From positions 41,209-105,208 of the forward strand of contig DHIW01000010.1 in NCBI GenBank assembly GCA_002404015.1: 64,000 nt of DNA. The letters run 5' to 3'. This document shows, one piece after another, positions 45,646 through 53,921 of the stretch. The position numbers were made by a program, and so were the translations under genes. The notes below the pieces were generated by a model that saw only the letters and a list, made by a program, of their open reading frames with translations, was not told the origin of the DNA and did no database searches. Position 1 is the first letter of the stretch. The number at the start of each line of letters is the position of its first letter. Origin of the DNA: Chloroflexi bacterium UBA4736 (GTDB lineage Bacteria > Chloroflexota > Dormibacteria > Dormibacterales > Dormibacteraceae).

Positions 45646-46662
45646 TTATTGCGGAGGCGATGGCTGGCTCCCCGCTTCATTGACCAGAACCACCTTGCCG
45701 GTCGATCGTCGGCTCGCCACCGTCGCCAGCGCTTCCCTGGCCTCTTCAAGTGGAAAGCGGCGCGAAACAAGCGGACGAATCTTCCCGTCCGAATACAGCT
45801 CGAGGAGCTCTGCCGTGCACTCGGGTATCAGATGAGGAGAGCGCTCCGCGTAGAGACCCCAGTGCAACCCGACGACCGAATAGTTCTTTACCAGGGCGTG
45901 GTTCGCCCGCACCTCCGGAACGCGGCCTGATGTAAATCCGACGACCACGATGCGCCCTTCGAAAGCGACGCACTTCGTCGAGCGCTCGAAGACATCGCCG
46001 CCTACGGGATCGTAGATCACATCGGCGCCTCGTCCATCGGTGAAATCGTTCACCTCCTTGGCGAAGTCGCTCTGTGAGTAGTCGATTGCAAGTTCGGCCC
46101 CTAACTTGCGACAGAGCGCGACTTTCTCCGTCGTGCCTGCGGTGGCGACGACGCGAGCCCCGGCCGCCTTTGCGATCTGAATGGCCGCGCTACCCACACC
46201 ACCAGCTCCGGCATGGACGAGCACCAACTCTCCCGGACGCAGCGAAGCTCGCCGATGGAGGCCGAACCATCCCGTCTGGTAGTTCACGAAGAACGCAGCC
46301 GCCTCATCGAAGGGCATCGCATCTGGGATTCGGACGGTGCGGCGGGGCTCAGCATTGGTCAGCTCGGTGTAGCCGCCTTGGACTAATCCGCTCTGGCCGA
46401 CAACGGCCAGCACTCGGTCGCCCGGCCGAAACCCGCTATCGGCCGGCGCGGACACTACCAAACCTGCGACCTCGGCGCCTGGAATAAACGGCAGATCAGG
46501 CCTCACTTGATATGTACCTGCGAGCTGCAGGGTGTCGAAGAAGTTCACGGCGGCTGCTTTCACAGCGATGCGAACCATGCCAGGCTGGTCGGGCTGCCGC
46601 TCGATGTCCTCCAAGTCCATGGCGTCGAGGCCACCTATGCGCCGGACCACCCAGGCCCTCAT
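45646..46662 (-). CDS. Zinc-independent MDR-family NADPH:quinone oxidoreductase-like protein
   Basis: 338 aa medium-chain dehydrogenase/reductase. N-terminal GroES-like domain (AAAVNFFDTLQLAGTYQ and PFIPGAEVAGLVV) and a Rossmann domain with VLVHAGAGGVGSAAIQIAKAAGA. It lacks the catalytic zinc ligands, as quinone oxidoreductases and enoyl reductases of this clan do. It would reduce an enone, quinone or enoyl-CoA with NADPH. It is in line with the UxaA-type gene (60 bp upstream) and the ferredoxin/NrfD gene (11 bp downstream). Confidence 0.88.
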   Translation of the reverse strand: MRAWVVRRIGGLDAMDLEDIERQPDQPGMVRIAVKAAAVNFFDTLQLAGTYQVRPDLPFIPGAEVAGLVVSAPADSGFRPGDRVLAVVGQSGLVQGGYTELTNAEPRRTVRIPDAMPFDEAAAFFVNYQTGWFGLHRRASLRPGELVLVHAGAGGVGSAAIQIAKAAGARVVATAGTTEKVALCRKLGAELAIDYSQSDFAKEVNDFTDGRGADVIYDPVGGDVFERSTKCVAFEGRIVVVGFTSGRVPEVRANHALVKNYSVVGLHWGLYAERSPHLIPECTAELLELYSDGKIRPLVSRRFPLEEAREALATVASRRSTGKVVLVNEAGSQPSPPQ

Positions 46663-46722
46663 TCGACGTCTCCACTCCGACTAGCAATCATCGGCTCATG
46701 ATCGATCACTCTTGGCGCTCGG

Positions 46723-47871
46723 TCACAGGCTGAAACCGCATCGACTTATGGCGACGTCGCCTTCGTAGAAAGCTTCAGACCATGTTGCCCTGCCGGAAGC
46801 CACCTTCAGAACAAGTCTGTACAGCGCATTTGCCGCGTGCTCCGGCGATTCTCGGCCACGCATCAACCGGTCAAGCGACAAATCAACGTCGGTGCCGCCC
46901 CAGGTCACCGCAGGGTTCGCCGATAGGCGCACGATCGGCAGCACCGGATTGGCGGTGGGATTGCCGGAACCGGTACTGAAAACGCATATCTGCGCACCGG
47001 AGGCTGCCATCGACGTGAGGTTTTCGACCGCACCGGCAGGGGCGTCCATCAGGACGAGGCCGCTTTTCCGTGGCGCCTCCCCCAACCCCAAGACCTCCTG
47101 CACCGTGGAGTGGCCGGCCTTAGCGATCGATCCGAGCGATTTCTCCTCGATCGTCGTGATGCCACCGGCGATGTTGTCCGGTGAAGGGTTGACCCCGCGG
47201 AGATCCACTCCCTGCTGGTTGGCATAATCCTCGTACCATCGAGCGATCTGGCGAATCCTTCGGCCGAGAGCCGGGCTGGCGGCCTGCTTGGCCAAAATAT
47301 CCTCAGCGCCGATCCACTCGCTGGGCTCAGACATCACGACGGTGGCACCCGCCTGAACCAGCCGATCGGTGAGGAGTCCAACGACGGGGTTAGTCACTGC
47401 GGCTGACGTGCCATCCGAGCCTCCGCACTCCACCGCCACGTAGAGCTGTCCGAGGTCGGCTGCACGTCGCCGGCGCTGAGAGATCTCGACCAAAAGCCGG
47501 GCGGCGGAGGCGGCCCCCGCCGTCACCGCCTCCAGGGTGCTTCGGTGCTCATTAACTACGACGATCGCCGTGGGCTTGTCTGCGCGCATCCGATCACGTA
47601 CTTCCTCAGCGTGTGTCCGCTCCAGGCTCACGATTACGGCGGCGCCCACATTCGGATTCGATGCCAGCCCCGCGAGAACTTGAAGGTGGCGTGCGCGGTC
47701 CTCTCCAAGCTGGGCTCGACCGTAAGGGTGCGTGATCGGAACTGCGCCTCGGACAAGGCCGCAGATTCCACGAACGATGCCGTTCACGTTGTCCATCACT
47801 GAGACGACCAGCAGGTGATTGCGGACGCCCGGTCGACCGTCCGCCCGGTAACCGGAGAAGGCTTCAGGCAC
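46723..47871 (-). CDS. UxaA-family lyase/hydrolase, large subunit (SuyB/altronate-dehydratase C-terminal type)
   Basis: 382 aa from a GTG that overlaps the SAF-domain gene by 8 bp. It begins FSGYRADGRPGVRNHLLVVSV, the UxaA/GarD C-terminal signature, followed by ECGGSDGTSAAVTNPVVG and AEDILAKQA. The C-terminus has DAPAGAVENLTSMAASGAQICVFSTG and GNPTANPVLPIVRLSANP. Members dehydrate altronate or galactarate, or, as SuyB, remove sulfite from 3-sulfolactate. The separate small SAF subunit upstream is the SuyA/SuyB layout. In this operon (anion importer, sulfite-type oxidase) a C-S lyase is attractive but unproven. Confidence 0.8.
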   Translation of the reverse strand: MPEAFSGYRADGRPGVRNHLLVVSVMDNVNGIVRGICGLVRGAVPITHPYGRAQLGEDRARHLQVLAGLASNPNVGAAVIVSLERTHAEEVRDRMRADKPTAIVVVNEHRSTLEAVTAGAASAARLLVEISQRRRRAADLGQLYVAVECGGSDGTSAAVTNPVVGLLTDRLVQAGATVVMSEPSEWIGAEDILAKQAASPALGRRIRQIARWYEDYANQQGVDLRGVNPSPDNIAGGITTIEEKSLGSIAKAGHSTVQEVLGLGEAPRKSGLVLMDAPAGAVENLTSMAASGAQICVFSTGSGNPTANPVLPIVRLSANPAVTWGGTDVDLSLDRLMRGRESPEHAANALYRLVLKVASGRATWSEAFYEGDVAISRCGFSL

Positions 47872-48145
47872 GTGGGCCTCTGTGTGATTGCAGGTTGTGC
47901 AAGTGGACGTGCTCACCGGCGCGGATCGCGACCTGGGCAAAGCCGATCACATGGCCCAGCTTGCGCACATCGCGTCCAGACTCGACATCCTGGAGCGCGA
48001 CCTTGTGTCCGAACGGTATCGCGTCCCGCACCTGGATTCGCATCGCCTTGGCCCCTCGCACCTCGGCTGTCCGGCCGGCAATGAGGGGAACGAGAGCCAC
48101 TGCAACGTCGTCCCCAGCGGCCAGTACCAAAGCTTGAGCGGACAT
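47864..48145 (-). CDS. SAF-domain small subunit of the UxaA-type enzyme (SuyA-like)
   Basis: 93 aa SAF/UxaA N-terminal domain: ALVLAAGDDVAVALVPLIAGRT, then VRDAIPFGHKVALQDVESG with the IPFGHKVAL motif and KLGHVIGFAQVAIRAGEHVHLHNLQ. In fused enzymes this domain precedes the lyase domain; here it is a separate gene overlapping it. It starts 2 bp after the SucD-like stop. Confidence 0.85.
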   Translation of the reverse strand: MSAQALVLAAGDDVAVALVPLIAGRTAEVRGAKAMRIQVRDAIPFGHKVALQDVESGRDVRKLGHVIGFAQVAIRAGEHVHLHNLQSHRGPRA

Positions 48146-48147
48146 TC

Positions 48148-49053
48148 CTACTCCGCCTTGAGCCCAAGACCCTGGAGGGCGGTGCGCAACTCGGCGAGCG
48201 AAGAAACAACAGCCGCCCCGGCATCCTCGAGCGCCCTGATCTTGTCGACCACACTGGCATTGCCGCCGACGCCCGCCCTCGGGGCATGCCCAAACGGAAG
48301 AGACGACGGCATCGTGTCCGCGAAGCGGCCCGCCACCAGTGCCACGACCGGGACCCGAACCCGGCCATCCTCGATCGCCCGTGCCAAGTCCAACTCCTGT
48401 TCACCCGATGGTTCACCGAACACGACGATGACATCGGTGGCCTCATCGGCCTGGACGATCTCGGACGCCTCGGTCAGGGTGGTTCCCACCAGCGGCGCGC
48501 CACCAATGTGAAGCTGGACACTCGTCCCGAGATGCCAGCTCCGGAGCAGCATGCTGATCTCGCTCGCCATGCCTCCGCTCCGGGAGACAACGGCGACTGA
48601 CCCGGGGCGGAATCGCCGGTCAGGATCGGTCCCGCCGGGGCAGCCGACCCTCGACACCCCGGGTACCACGATCCCCTGCGAATTGGGCCCGACTACTCGC
48701 GCCCCTCGGCTCTGCGCCGCGGCGATCACCCTGACAAGGCCGTGGACTGGAACGCGCTCGGCGCTCATCACTACCAACTCGACGCCGGCTTCCACCGCTT
48801 CGAGTGCGGCTTGAGCAGCCGCCGGGGGCGGCGCGTAGATCATCGATACGCGATTGCCATGGCACGAACGCGCCTCTGCCACCGAATCGTAGACCGGGAC
48901 GCCGTGCACCTGCGCGCCGGCCCGCCCTGGCGTCACGCCGGCACTTACATGGACTCCTGACTCGAGCATCCACCGCGTTTCGATCTGACCCTGGCGCCCG
49001 GTGATGCCCTGGACCATAAGCCCGTGACTATCTGCAAGCAGTTCTCGAATCAC
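48148..49053 (-). CDS. Succinyl-CoA-ligase alpha-like (SucD-type) CoA-binding subunit
   Basis: 301 aa. The CoA-binding Rossmann domain has VQGITGRQGQIETRWMLESG at the N-terminus and VVGPNSQGIVVPG before the ligase domain (SVAVVSRSGGMASEISMLL). The phospho-His candidate is in FGHAPRAGVGGNASVVDKI, where SucD has GHAGA. Forms an NDP-forming acyl-CoA ligase with the preceding ATP-grasp gene. The sequence is divergent from TCA-cycle SucD and the operon is not a TCA locus. A carboxylate activated in the pathway, as in SauCD sulfoacetate-CoA ligase, is plausible. Confidence 0.85.
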   Translation of the reverse strand: MIRELLADSHGLMVQGITGRQGQIETRWMLESGVHVSAGVTPGRAGAQVHGVPVYDSVAEARSCHGNRVSMIYAPPPAAAQAALEAVEAGVELVVMSAERVPVHGLVRVIAAAQSRGARVVGPNSQGIVVPGVSRVGCPGGTDPDRRFRPGSVAVVSRSGGMASEISMLLRSWHLGTSVQLHIGGAPLVGTTLTEASEIVQADEATDVIVVFGEPSGEQELDLARAIEDGRVRVPVVALVAGRFADTMPSSLPFGHAPRAGVGGNASVVDKIRALEDAGAAVVSSLAELRTALQGLGLKAE

Positions 49054-49065
49054 CAGCTGCAGCGC

Positions 49066-50259
49066 CTAGTCAACCTTGCCCATCTCCTTGAGCAGCCGGT
49101 CGCAGGCCTGCTCCAATGTGTGCTCGCGTCCCAATGCGATCAGACCGGGAACCGTGTTCAGCAATGCTCGCGCCTGCTCCTCGTTGGGACCGGCGATCCT
49201 CGCCACGATTGGCAGCTGCCTAGCATCCACCCCGGCCGCACCGATGCCGTCCACCAGACCGCGGGCGAGTTCCATTACATCTGCCAAGCTAACGACTACC
49301 GCGCCAAAGATCGCACCCTCGACGCCGGGCACGGTGAGTCCCGCCTCGACAAGCGCCTTCAACTTGTCGGCGCCGGCGCCGGGGCTATAGTCGGCATAAC
49401 ACGCCGGCTCGGCGCCTCGCTCACGCAGGTGATCGAAGCAGAGCAGGGCAGCTCCACCGCCGACAATCAAAAGTGCCGTGTCGCCCTGCAGTTCGAGAAA
49501 CCGAACCATCGGTAGCCTCGGCTGTGCCTTATCGGCCCGCGCGACCGCCGCCTCCCGGTCGGTCTGCGGTCGGCCATAGTCGACACCCCTCTCAATCTCG
49601 GGCCACGCCGCCCGAGCCGTAGGTGTTGCGTTGTCGTCGAACTCGAGCGCGAAACCGACGGGGACGGCGCGATGTCCATCCCACCGGATGGGATTGAACT
49701 CGATCAGGATCGCTTCACTGCGGCGGAACAAGTCCCAGGCTATGGTCCCGATCTGACGGATCTCAGATGCCAACCGCTGGTCCGAAATGCCCGCTGTTTG
49801 AAGGAGACGGTCGAAGGCCCCAGGGTTCAAGAGCTCGTCAGAGCCGGGTTCCCAAATAGGGGCAGTTCTGGCGTCGAACCCGACGCCGCCGGAATTCGAG
49901 CATCGAACCACCGCCGAACGCCGCGAATCATCGATCGAAATCGATAAGTAGTACTCCTGACCGGGCACGAACTCCTCGACGCAGGCGGCACCCGCCGGCC
50001 CGGCCCCCGCATCAAAGTCCAGCGCCGCGCTGATCGCCTCTGACAGCTCGTCTATCGTTCTCGCGACCCGAACTGCGCCGAGATTGCCCTTGCCTCCCAC
50101 GGCGACGTCTGGCTTAACCACCCAAGGGGGCCCGAACTTCACACCGGCAACCTGTCCTGCATCGAGGCCGGCGATGCGCAAATGGCTGGGGACACGCATG
50201 CCATTGGTGGCGAGCCAGTCGAGAGCCGCGAATTCAGGCGCGCGAGCCACAGCTGCCAC
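49066..50259 (-). CDS. Succinyl-CoA-ligase beta-like (SucC-type) ATP-grasp subunit
   Basis: 397 aa. ATP-grasp part: FAALDWLATNGMRVPSHLRIAG at the N-terminus, WVVKPDVAVGGKGNLGAVRV (nucleotide Lys and Gly-rich loop) and ILIEFNPIRWDG (metal-binding E-x-N-P). The C-terminal ligase/flavodoxin-like domain has LIVGGGAALLCFDHLRERGAEPACYADY. It starts directly after the permease stop and ends 12 bp before the alpha-like gene, so the two form one enzyme. GTG start. Confidence 0.85.
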   Translation of the reverse strand: MAAVARAPEFAALDWLATNGMRVPSHLRIAGLDAGQVAGVKFGPPWVVKPDVAVGGKGNLGAVRVARTIDELSEAISAALDFDAGAGPAGAACVEEFVPGQEYYLSISIDDSRRSAVVRCSNSGGVGFDARTAPIWEPGSDELLNPGAFDRLLQTAGISDQRLASEIRQIGTIAWDLFRRSEAILIEFNPIRWDGHRAVPVGFALEFDDNATPTARAAWPEIERGVDYGRPQTDREAAVARADKAQPRLPMVRFLELQGDTALLIVGGGAALLCFDHLRERGAEPACYADYSPGAGADKLKALVEAGLTVPGVEGAIFGAVVVSLADVMELARGLVDGIGAAGVDARQLPIVARIAGPNEEQARALLNTVPGLIALGREHTLEQACDRLLKEMGKVD

Positions 50260-51117
50260 TCAACGGTTTGTAACCTGCCACCGGAGCAGTCGGGTCTCGA
50301 TCGCGACCATGGCCGCATTGAGGATGGCCGCTATCGCGCCCAGGATTACGAGCACGGCGAACACGCCAGCCGTGTTGAAGGTGCCAGAGTAGTAGGTCAA
50401 CTGCTGACCGAGACCCGCCCTGGCCGCGATCATCTCCCCCACAACCACGCCGAGAAGCGAGTAGACGGCACCTAAACGGAGTCCTGCAAAGATTGCCGGC
50501 ACGGCCCCCGGCAGAATGACTTTGGTGAACATCTGACGCTCCCCAGCCCCGAGGCTGCGGGCAATGATGATGAACTCCTCCGGAACGGTCCTGACTCCCG
50601 CGCGCGTGTTGACGACAAGAATGAAGAACACAAGGCTCACGGCCAGCGCTACCTTCGACTGTTGGTCGATCCCGAACCAAAGGATGAACAGGGGAGCCAA
50701 GGCAACCCGCGGCAGTGAGTTCAAAACGTTCAGGAACGGGTCGAAGATCGCGTCTAAAGTGGCGAATCGAGCCAGCGTCAGCCCGGCCACGATCCCCGCC
50801 GCGCTACCGATCACAAAACCGTAGATCGTCTCGACGACTGTGACGACCGTATGGTTCGTGAGCTCGCCCGTCCTGATCGCGTTCGCCAGAAACTCCACAA
50901 CGGCTGTGGGTTGGCTGAAGAATAGAGCCTTGGCGAGTCCGCCTCTAACAGCCGCCTCCCAGAACAGCAGTACGACCGCCAGCAACACGAAACGGCTGAT
51001 CCAGATCACCGCCAGCCGGCGGCGCTCGGCTCGCCGACTCCGATCTATGATTTCGGCGACGGCCGGATCTGGGTCGTGAGGAGTGCCCAGGCCTTGGGCC
51101 ACCGCCTTGCCCGTCAT
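50260..51117 (-). CDS. ABC transporter permease, SsuC/TauC type
   Basis: 285 aa with six helices. The EAA loop that contacts the ATPase reads IIIARSLGAGERQMFTKVILPGAVPAIFAGLRLGAVYSL, and there is a helix 2 motif FVIGSAAGIVAGLTLARF. This is the BPD-transport domain type of sulfonate, taurine, nitrate and aromatic acid importers. The ATG overlaps the ATPase stop (4 bp). The binding protein may be the lipoprotein at 60.8-61.8 kb, since no other candidate with a signal peptide is nearby. Confidence 0.92.
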   Translation of the reverse strand: MTGKAVAQGLGTPHDPDPAVAEIIDRSRRAERRRLAVIWISRFVLLAVVLLFWEAAVRGGLAKALFFSQPTAVVEFLANAIRTGELTNHTVVTVVETIYGFVIGSAAGIVAGLTLARFATLDAIFDPFLNVLNSLPRVALAPLFILWFGIDQQSKVALAVSLVFFILVVNTRAGVRTVPEEFIIIARSLGAGERQMFTKVILPGAVPAIFAGLRLGAVYSLLGVVVGEMIAARAGLGQQLTYYSGTFNTAGVFAVLVILGAIAAILNAAMVAIETRLLRWQVTNR

Positions 51118-51926
51118 AACTGAGCCCTCTTGACCTCATCCCGGAGGTCCGACCAGATCCGGCTGTGTACCTCCTGGAATTCCGGCAGAAACCTGACCTC
51201 TTCTATGTTGCGAGGGCGTTCAAGATCTACCCACGAGTCACTCTTGATGCGGCCTGGTCGCGCACTGAAGACGATCACGCGATCGCTTAGAGCAACCGCC
51301 TCCTCCAGGTCGTGAGTCACCCAGATGACCGTCATGCCGCTCCCCTCCCAGACCTTGATGAACTCCTCCTGCACGATCAACTTGGTCTGGGCGTCAAGAG
51401 CTGCGAAGGGTTCGTCCATCAGCAGAAGGTCCGGCCGCAGCGAGAGCGTCCGGGCAAGCGCGACTCTCTGACGCATGCCTTGGGAGAGCTGTCCGGGGTA
51501 CGAGGAGCCAAACCCCGTCAGCCCGACAACGTCCAGCAGCTCATCCGCCCGAGATCGTCTCTCGCGGGCGGGGATGCCGCGCAACTCAAGTCCGAGCTCC
51601 ACGTTCGCATGAGCCGAACGCCAGGGCAGCAGGCCGTCCCGAGCAAACATGTAGCCCACGTCGCGTCGGGGGCGGGTGACCGTGCTGCCATCCCTGACCA
51701 CCCGGCCCAGAGTCGGAGCTACGAGGCCGGCGATCATGTTCAGCACGGTCGTCTTGCCACAGCCGCTCGGGCCAACCAGGGAAACGAATTGGCCACGCGG
51801 GACGTCGAAGCTCACGTGGTCTGCCACGAGCAGCGGTTCGCCGTGCCGCCGAACGAAGTAGTGGCAGACATCCTCCACTCGCACCGCGACGGCATCTGGG
51901 TGCGGAGCGTGTTCAGGCGTCGTCAT
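51114..51926 (-). CDS. ABC transporter ATPase, SsuB/TauB type
   Basis: 270 aa. Walker A GPSGCGKTT, signature LSQGMRQRVALA, Walker B LLLMDEPFAALD and switch His in VIWVTHDLEEAV. These are exactly the motifs of the nitrate/sulfonate/bicarbonate importer ATPases. It is the first gene of the long minus-strand run and is divergent from the double-hotdog gene across a 257-bp region with LysR-type operators. Confidence 0.93.
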   Translation of the reverse strand: MTTPEHAPHPDAVAVRVEDVCHYFVRRHGEPLLVADHVSFDVPRGQFVSLVGPSGCGKTTVLNMIAGLVAPTLGRVVRDGSTVTRPRRDVGYMFARDGLLPWRSAHANVELGLELRGIPARERRSRADELLDVVGLTGFGSSYPGQLSQGMRQRVALARTLSLRPDLLLMDEPFAALDAQTKLIVQEEFIKVWEGSGMTVIWVTHDLEEAVALSDRVIVFSARPGRIKSDSWVDLERPRNIEEVRFLPEFQEVHSRIWSDLRDEVKRAQL

Positions 51927-52032
51927 TGGCCCACCGCCGTCGGGCCCGCCGATGGCTGACGCATTGGCGTGCCATTGCTGGCGAGTCTAGGGACCACGGC
52001 AGCCCCGATCAACTCGCATCCCCATATGGACC

Positions 52033-52049
52033 GATAGGCAGCGCCTATC
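52033..52049. promoter_or_regulatory. LysR-type operator in the divergent promoter region
   Basis: GATAGGC-AGC-GCCTATC is a perfect 7-bp inverted repeat containing a T-N11-A LysR box (ATAGGCAGCGCCTAT). It lies between the ABC ATPase gene and the double-hotdog gene. Further ATAGG half-sites follow at 52061-52066 and 52083-52093 (CATAGGTGCACC), giving a recognition/activation-site layout. A near-identical palindrome flanks the lysR gene at 58527-58547. The rest of the 257-bp gap shows no other recognisable element. Confidence 0.6.
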
Positions 52050-52183
52050 TGCCGGCCGGCTATAGGTGTAGGCGATCAGCGCATAGGTGCACCATCGTTG
52101 GGGCTACGTGGGGTTCCGTGACCGGTTGACAGGCTCGTCCCCATAACTAAGCCTATTGATCGCATGGTCGGTTCTGAGGAGGT

Positions 52184-53092
52184 ATGGAGGACTTCGCCGT
52201 GACCGAATCGTGGGCGGGAATCACCATCTGTCAGCTCGATCCATACGAATTCACCGTTGACGGGCCCATGAACGAGCAATATCTCGATTCCATGGAGGCC
52301 TATCACCCGCGATACGCGGCCGGTAGGTCCGGCCAGGCCGCGATCGTCCATCCCGGGCTGCTTCTGAATCGAAGCAACGATACCCGAAGCCCTTCCTACA
52401 GGATTCCCAGCCGCGAGGCGGGGATACACGCCAAGGACGAGGCGTACTTCCTGGGGCTGGTCTACGTGGGCGAGCCAATGCGCACCACATGGGAGTACAC
52501 GGACCGCTACGAGCGCCGGGGGCGCCCTTATTTGGTAATCGAATGCTCGATTCGACATCTCGATGGCCGGCCGATCCTGCGACGTCGCTTGGTCCGGACA
52601 ATAACAACGGATTCGGCACCCATCGTCGCCAAGCGTGAGCCCACCGCCTTGGAGGGAACGGTTGCCGCACGGGAGGCTGGCCCACCTAGCTCAGCCAGCG
52701 CCGATCCCGATATCGGTCGCCGCCTGTACGGTCGGCTCAAGACGATGACACTGGATCGCATGCGTATGTTCTCGGGGCCCAACAGGAACATCCACACCGA
52801 TGAAGTCGCCGCCACCGCGGCCGGCCTGCCCAAGCCGATCGTTTCCGCCACCCAGAGCATGGGGCACATCTGCGAGCTGATGGTTGACTATTTTGGAGAT
52901 CAGTGGCTGGCGTCGGGCACCCTCAAGGCCACCTTTGTTCGGCCCATCGTCATGGACGACGTCGTCGGGTACGAGGGGCGTATAACAGCTAAGACTCCCT
53001 CGGAATCGGGGACTGGCTACGAGGTCAGCGTCACTGGCGCCAACCAACTCGGCCAGCCTGTGACAGTCGCAACTGCGTCCGCAGTCCACTAA
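52184..53092 (+). CDS. MaoC-like double-hotdog acyl-CoA hydratase/dehydratase
   Basis: 302 aa after GAGGAGGT and an ATG. Two hotdog folds: the first about residues 20-150 (HPGLLLNRSND, RTTWEYTDRYERRGRPYLVIEC) resembling a FAS1-like dehydratase N-domain. The second, about residues 180-300, carries the MaoC-type hydratase helix with NIHTDEVAATAAGLPKPIVSATQSM (D/N-x5-H region shifted: IHTD). Layout is that of mesaconyl-C4-CoA hydratase/HTD2-like enzymes. It would add or remove water on an enoyl- or hydroxyacyl-CoA. First gene of the divergent arm. Confidence 0.78.
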   Translation: MEDFAVTESWAGITICQLDPYEFTVDGPMNEQYLDSMEAYHPRYAAGRSGQAAIVHPGLLLNRSNDTRSPSYRIPSREAGIHAKDEAYFLGLVYVGEPMRTTWEYTDRYERRGRPYLVIECSIRHLDGRPILRRRLVRTITTDSAPIVAKREPTALEGTVAAREAGPPSSASADPDIGRRLYGRLKTMTLDRMRMFSGPNRNIHTDEVAATAAGLPKPIVSATQSMGHICELMVDYFGDQWLASGTLKATFVRPIVMDDVVGYEGRITAKTPSESGTGYEVSVTGANQLGQPVTVATASAVH

Positions 53093-53102
53093 GGGGCAAA
53101 AG

Positions 53103-53921
53103 ATGACGATGGCTGACAGGGAATCAGCGACTCACGGCTCAGGTGCCGCCACGGGCCTGTGGCGCATCGAGACCCTCTGCTGCGGCGTTCTGCACGGCGT
53201 CCCCGAATCAGCGCTCATGTACATGGACGCTAGCGGCAGACGCGTCGATTTGCCTGTGCTCGTCTGGCTGTTGCGGAATGGCTTTGAGACGCTCTTGGTC
53301 GACACTGGACCCTCAAGCCCGGAGCTGGCACGCCTGCGCTTTCATCCCGAGCTCGACCAATCAGGCAGCCGGACGCTGGCTGAACAACTAGCGCTCCACG
53401 GCCTTTCTGTCCAGGACATCGACGCGGTCATCAACACCCATCTCCACTGGGACCATTGCGGTGGCAACCCGCTGATGCAAGCGCCGATCTACGTACAGCG
53501 CAGGGAGCTGGAGTTCGCCAGTGCCCCACTACCAACCCAGCTTGTTCCCTACGAGGCGTCGCTAGTCGGCATGGAGGCGGCCTGGCTGGCGAGCGCGGCC
53601 TGGATGCGGGTGGTCGAGGGTCCGACCGTGATTCGGAAGGGAATCAGCGTAATCCCGTTGCCTGGCCATACCCCCGGATCACAGGGCGTGCTCGTCGACA
53701 CGGCTGATGGACGTTTCTGCGTTACCGGCGACCTGATCGATTCGAAGGAGAACGTCGAAGGCCAGTTGGTCGGCTGGCCCGATCATGTCCGTGGGGTGCC
53801 CTCCGGCATCCATACAGATCTGGAGGACTGGTACGCATCACTCCGAATGCTTCAGTCCATGGATCTCAGTCTGATCCCGGCGCACGACTGGGAGGTGCTC
53901 GAGATTGGCGCGTTCGGATGA
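53103..53921 (+). CDS. Metallo-beta-lactamase-fold hydrolase (lactonase-like)
   Basis: 272 aa. Metal motif INTHLHWDHCGGN (HxHxDH), later His in PLPGHTPGSQG, Asp in VTGDLIDS and a final His in PAHDWEVL, a complete di-zinc set. This subfamily covers N-acyl-homoserine lactonases and other lactone or thioester hydrolases. Position between the hydratase (10-bp gap) and the carboxyltransferase (17-bp overlap) suggests hydrolysis of a pathway lactone or thioester, not quorum quenching. Confidence 0.85.
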   Translation: MTMADRESATHGSGAATGLWRIETLCCGVLHGVPESALMYMDASGRRVDLPVLVWLLRNGFETLLVDTGPSSPELARLRFHPELDQSGSRTLAEQLALHGLSVQDIDAVINTHLHWDHCGGNPLMQAPIYVQRRELEFASAPLPTQLVPYEASLVGMEAAWLASAAWMRVVEGPTVIRKGISVIPLPGHTPGSQGVLVDTADGRFCVTGDLIDSKENVEGQLVGWPDHVRGVPSGIHTDLEDWYASLRMLQSMDLSLIPAHDWEVLEIGAFG

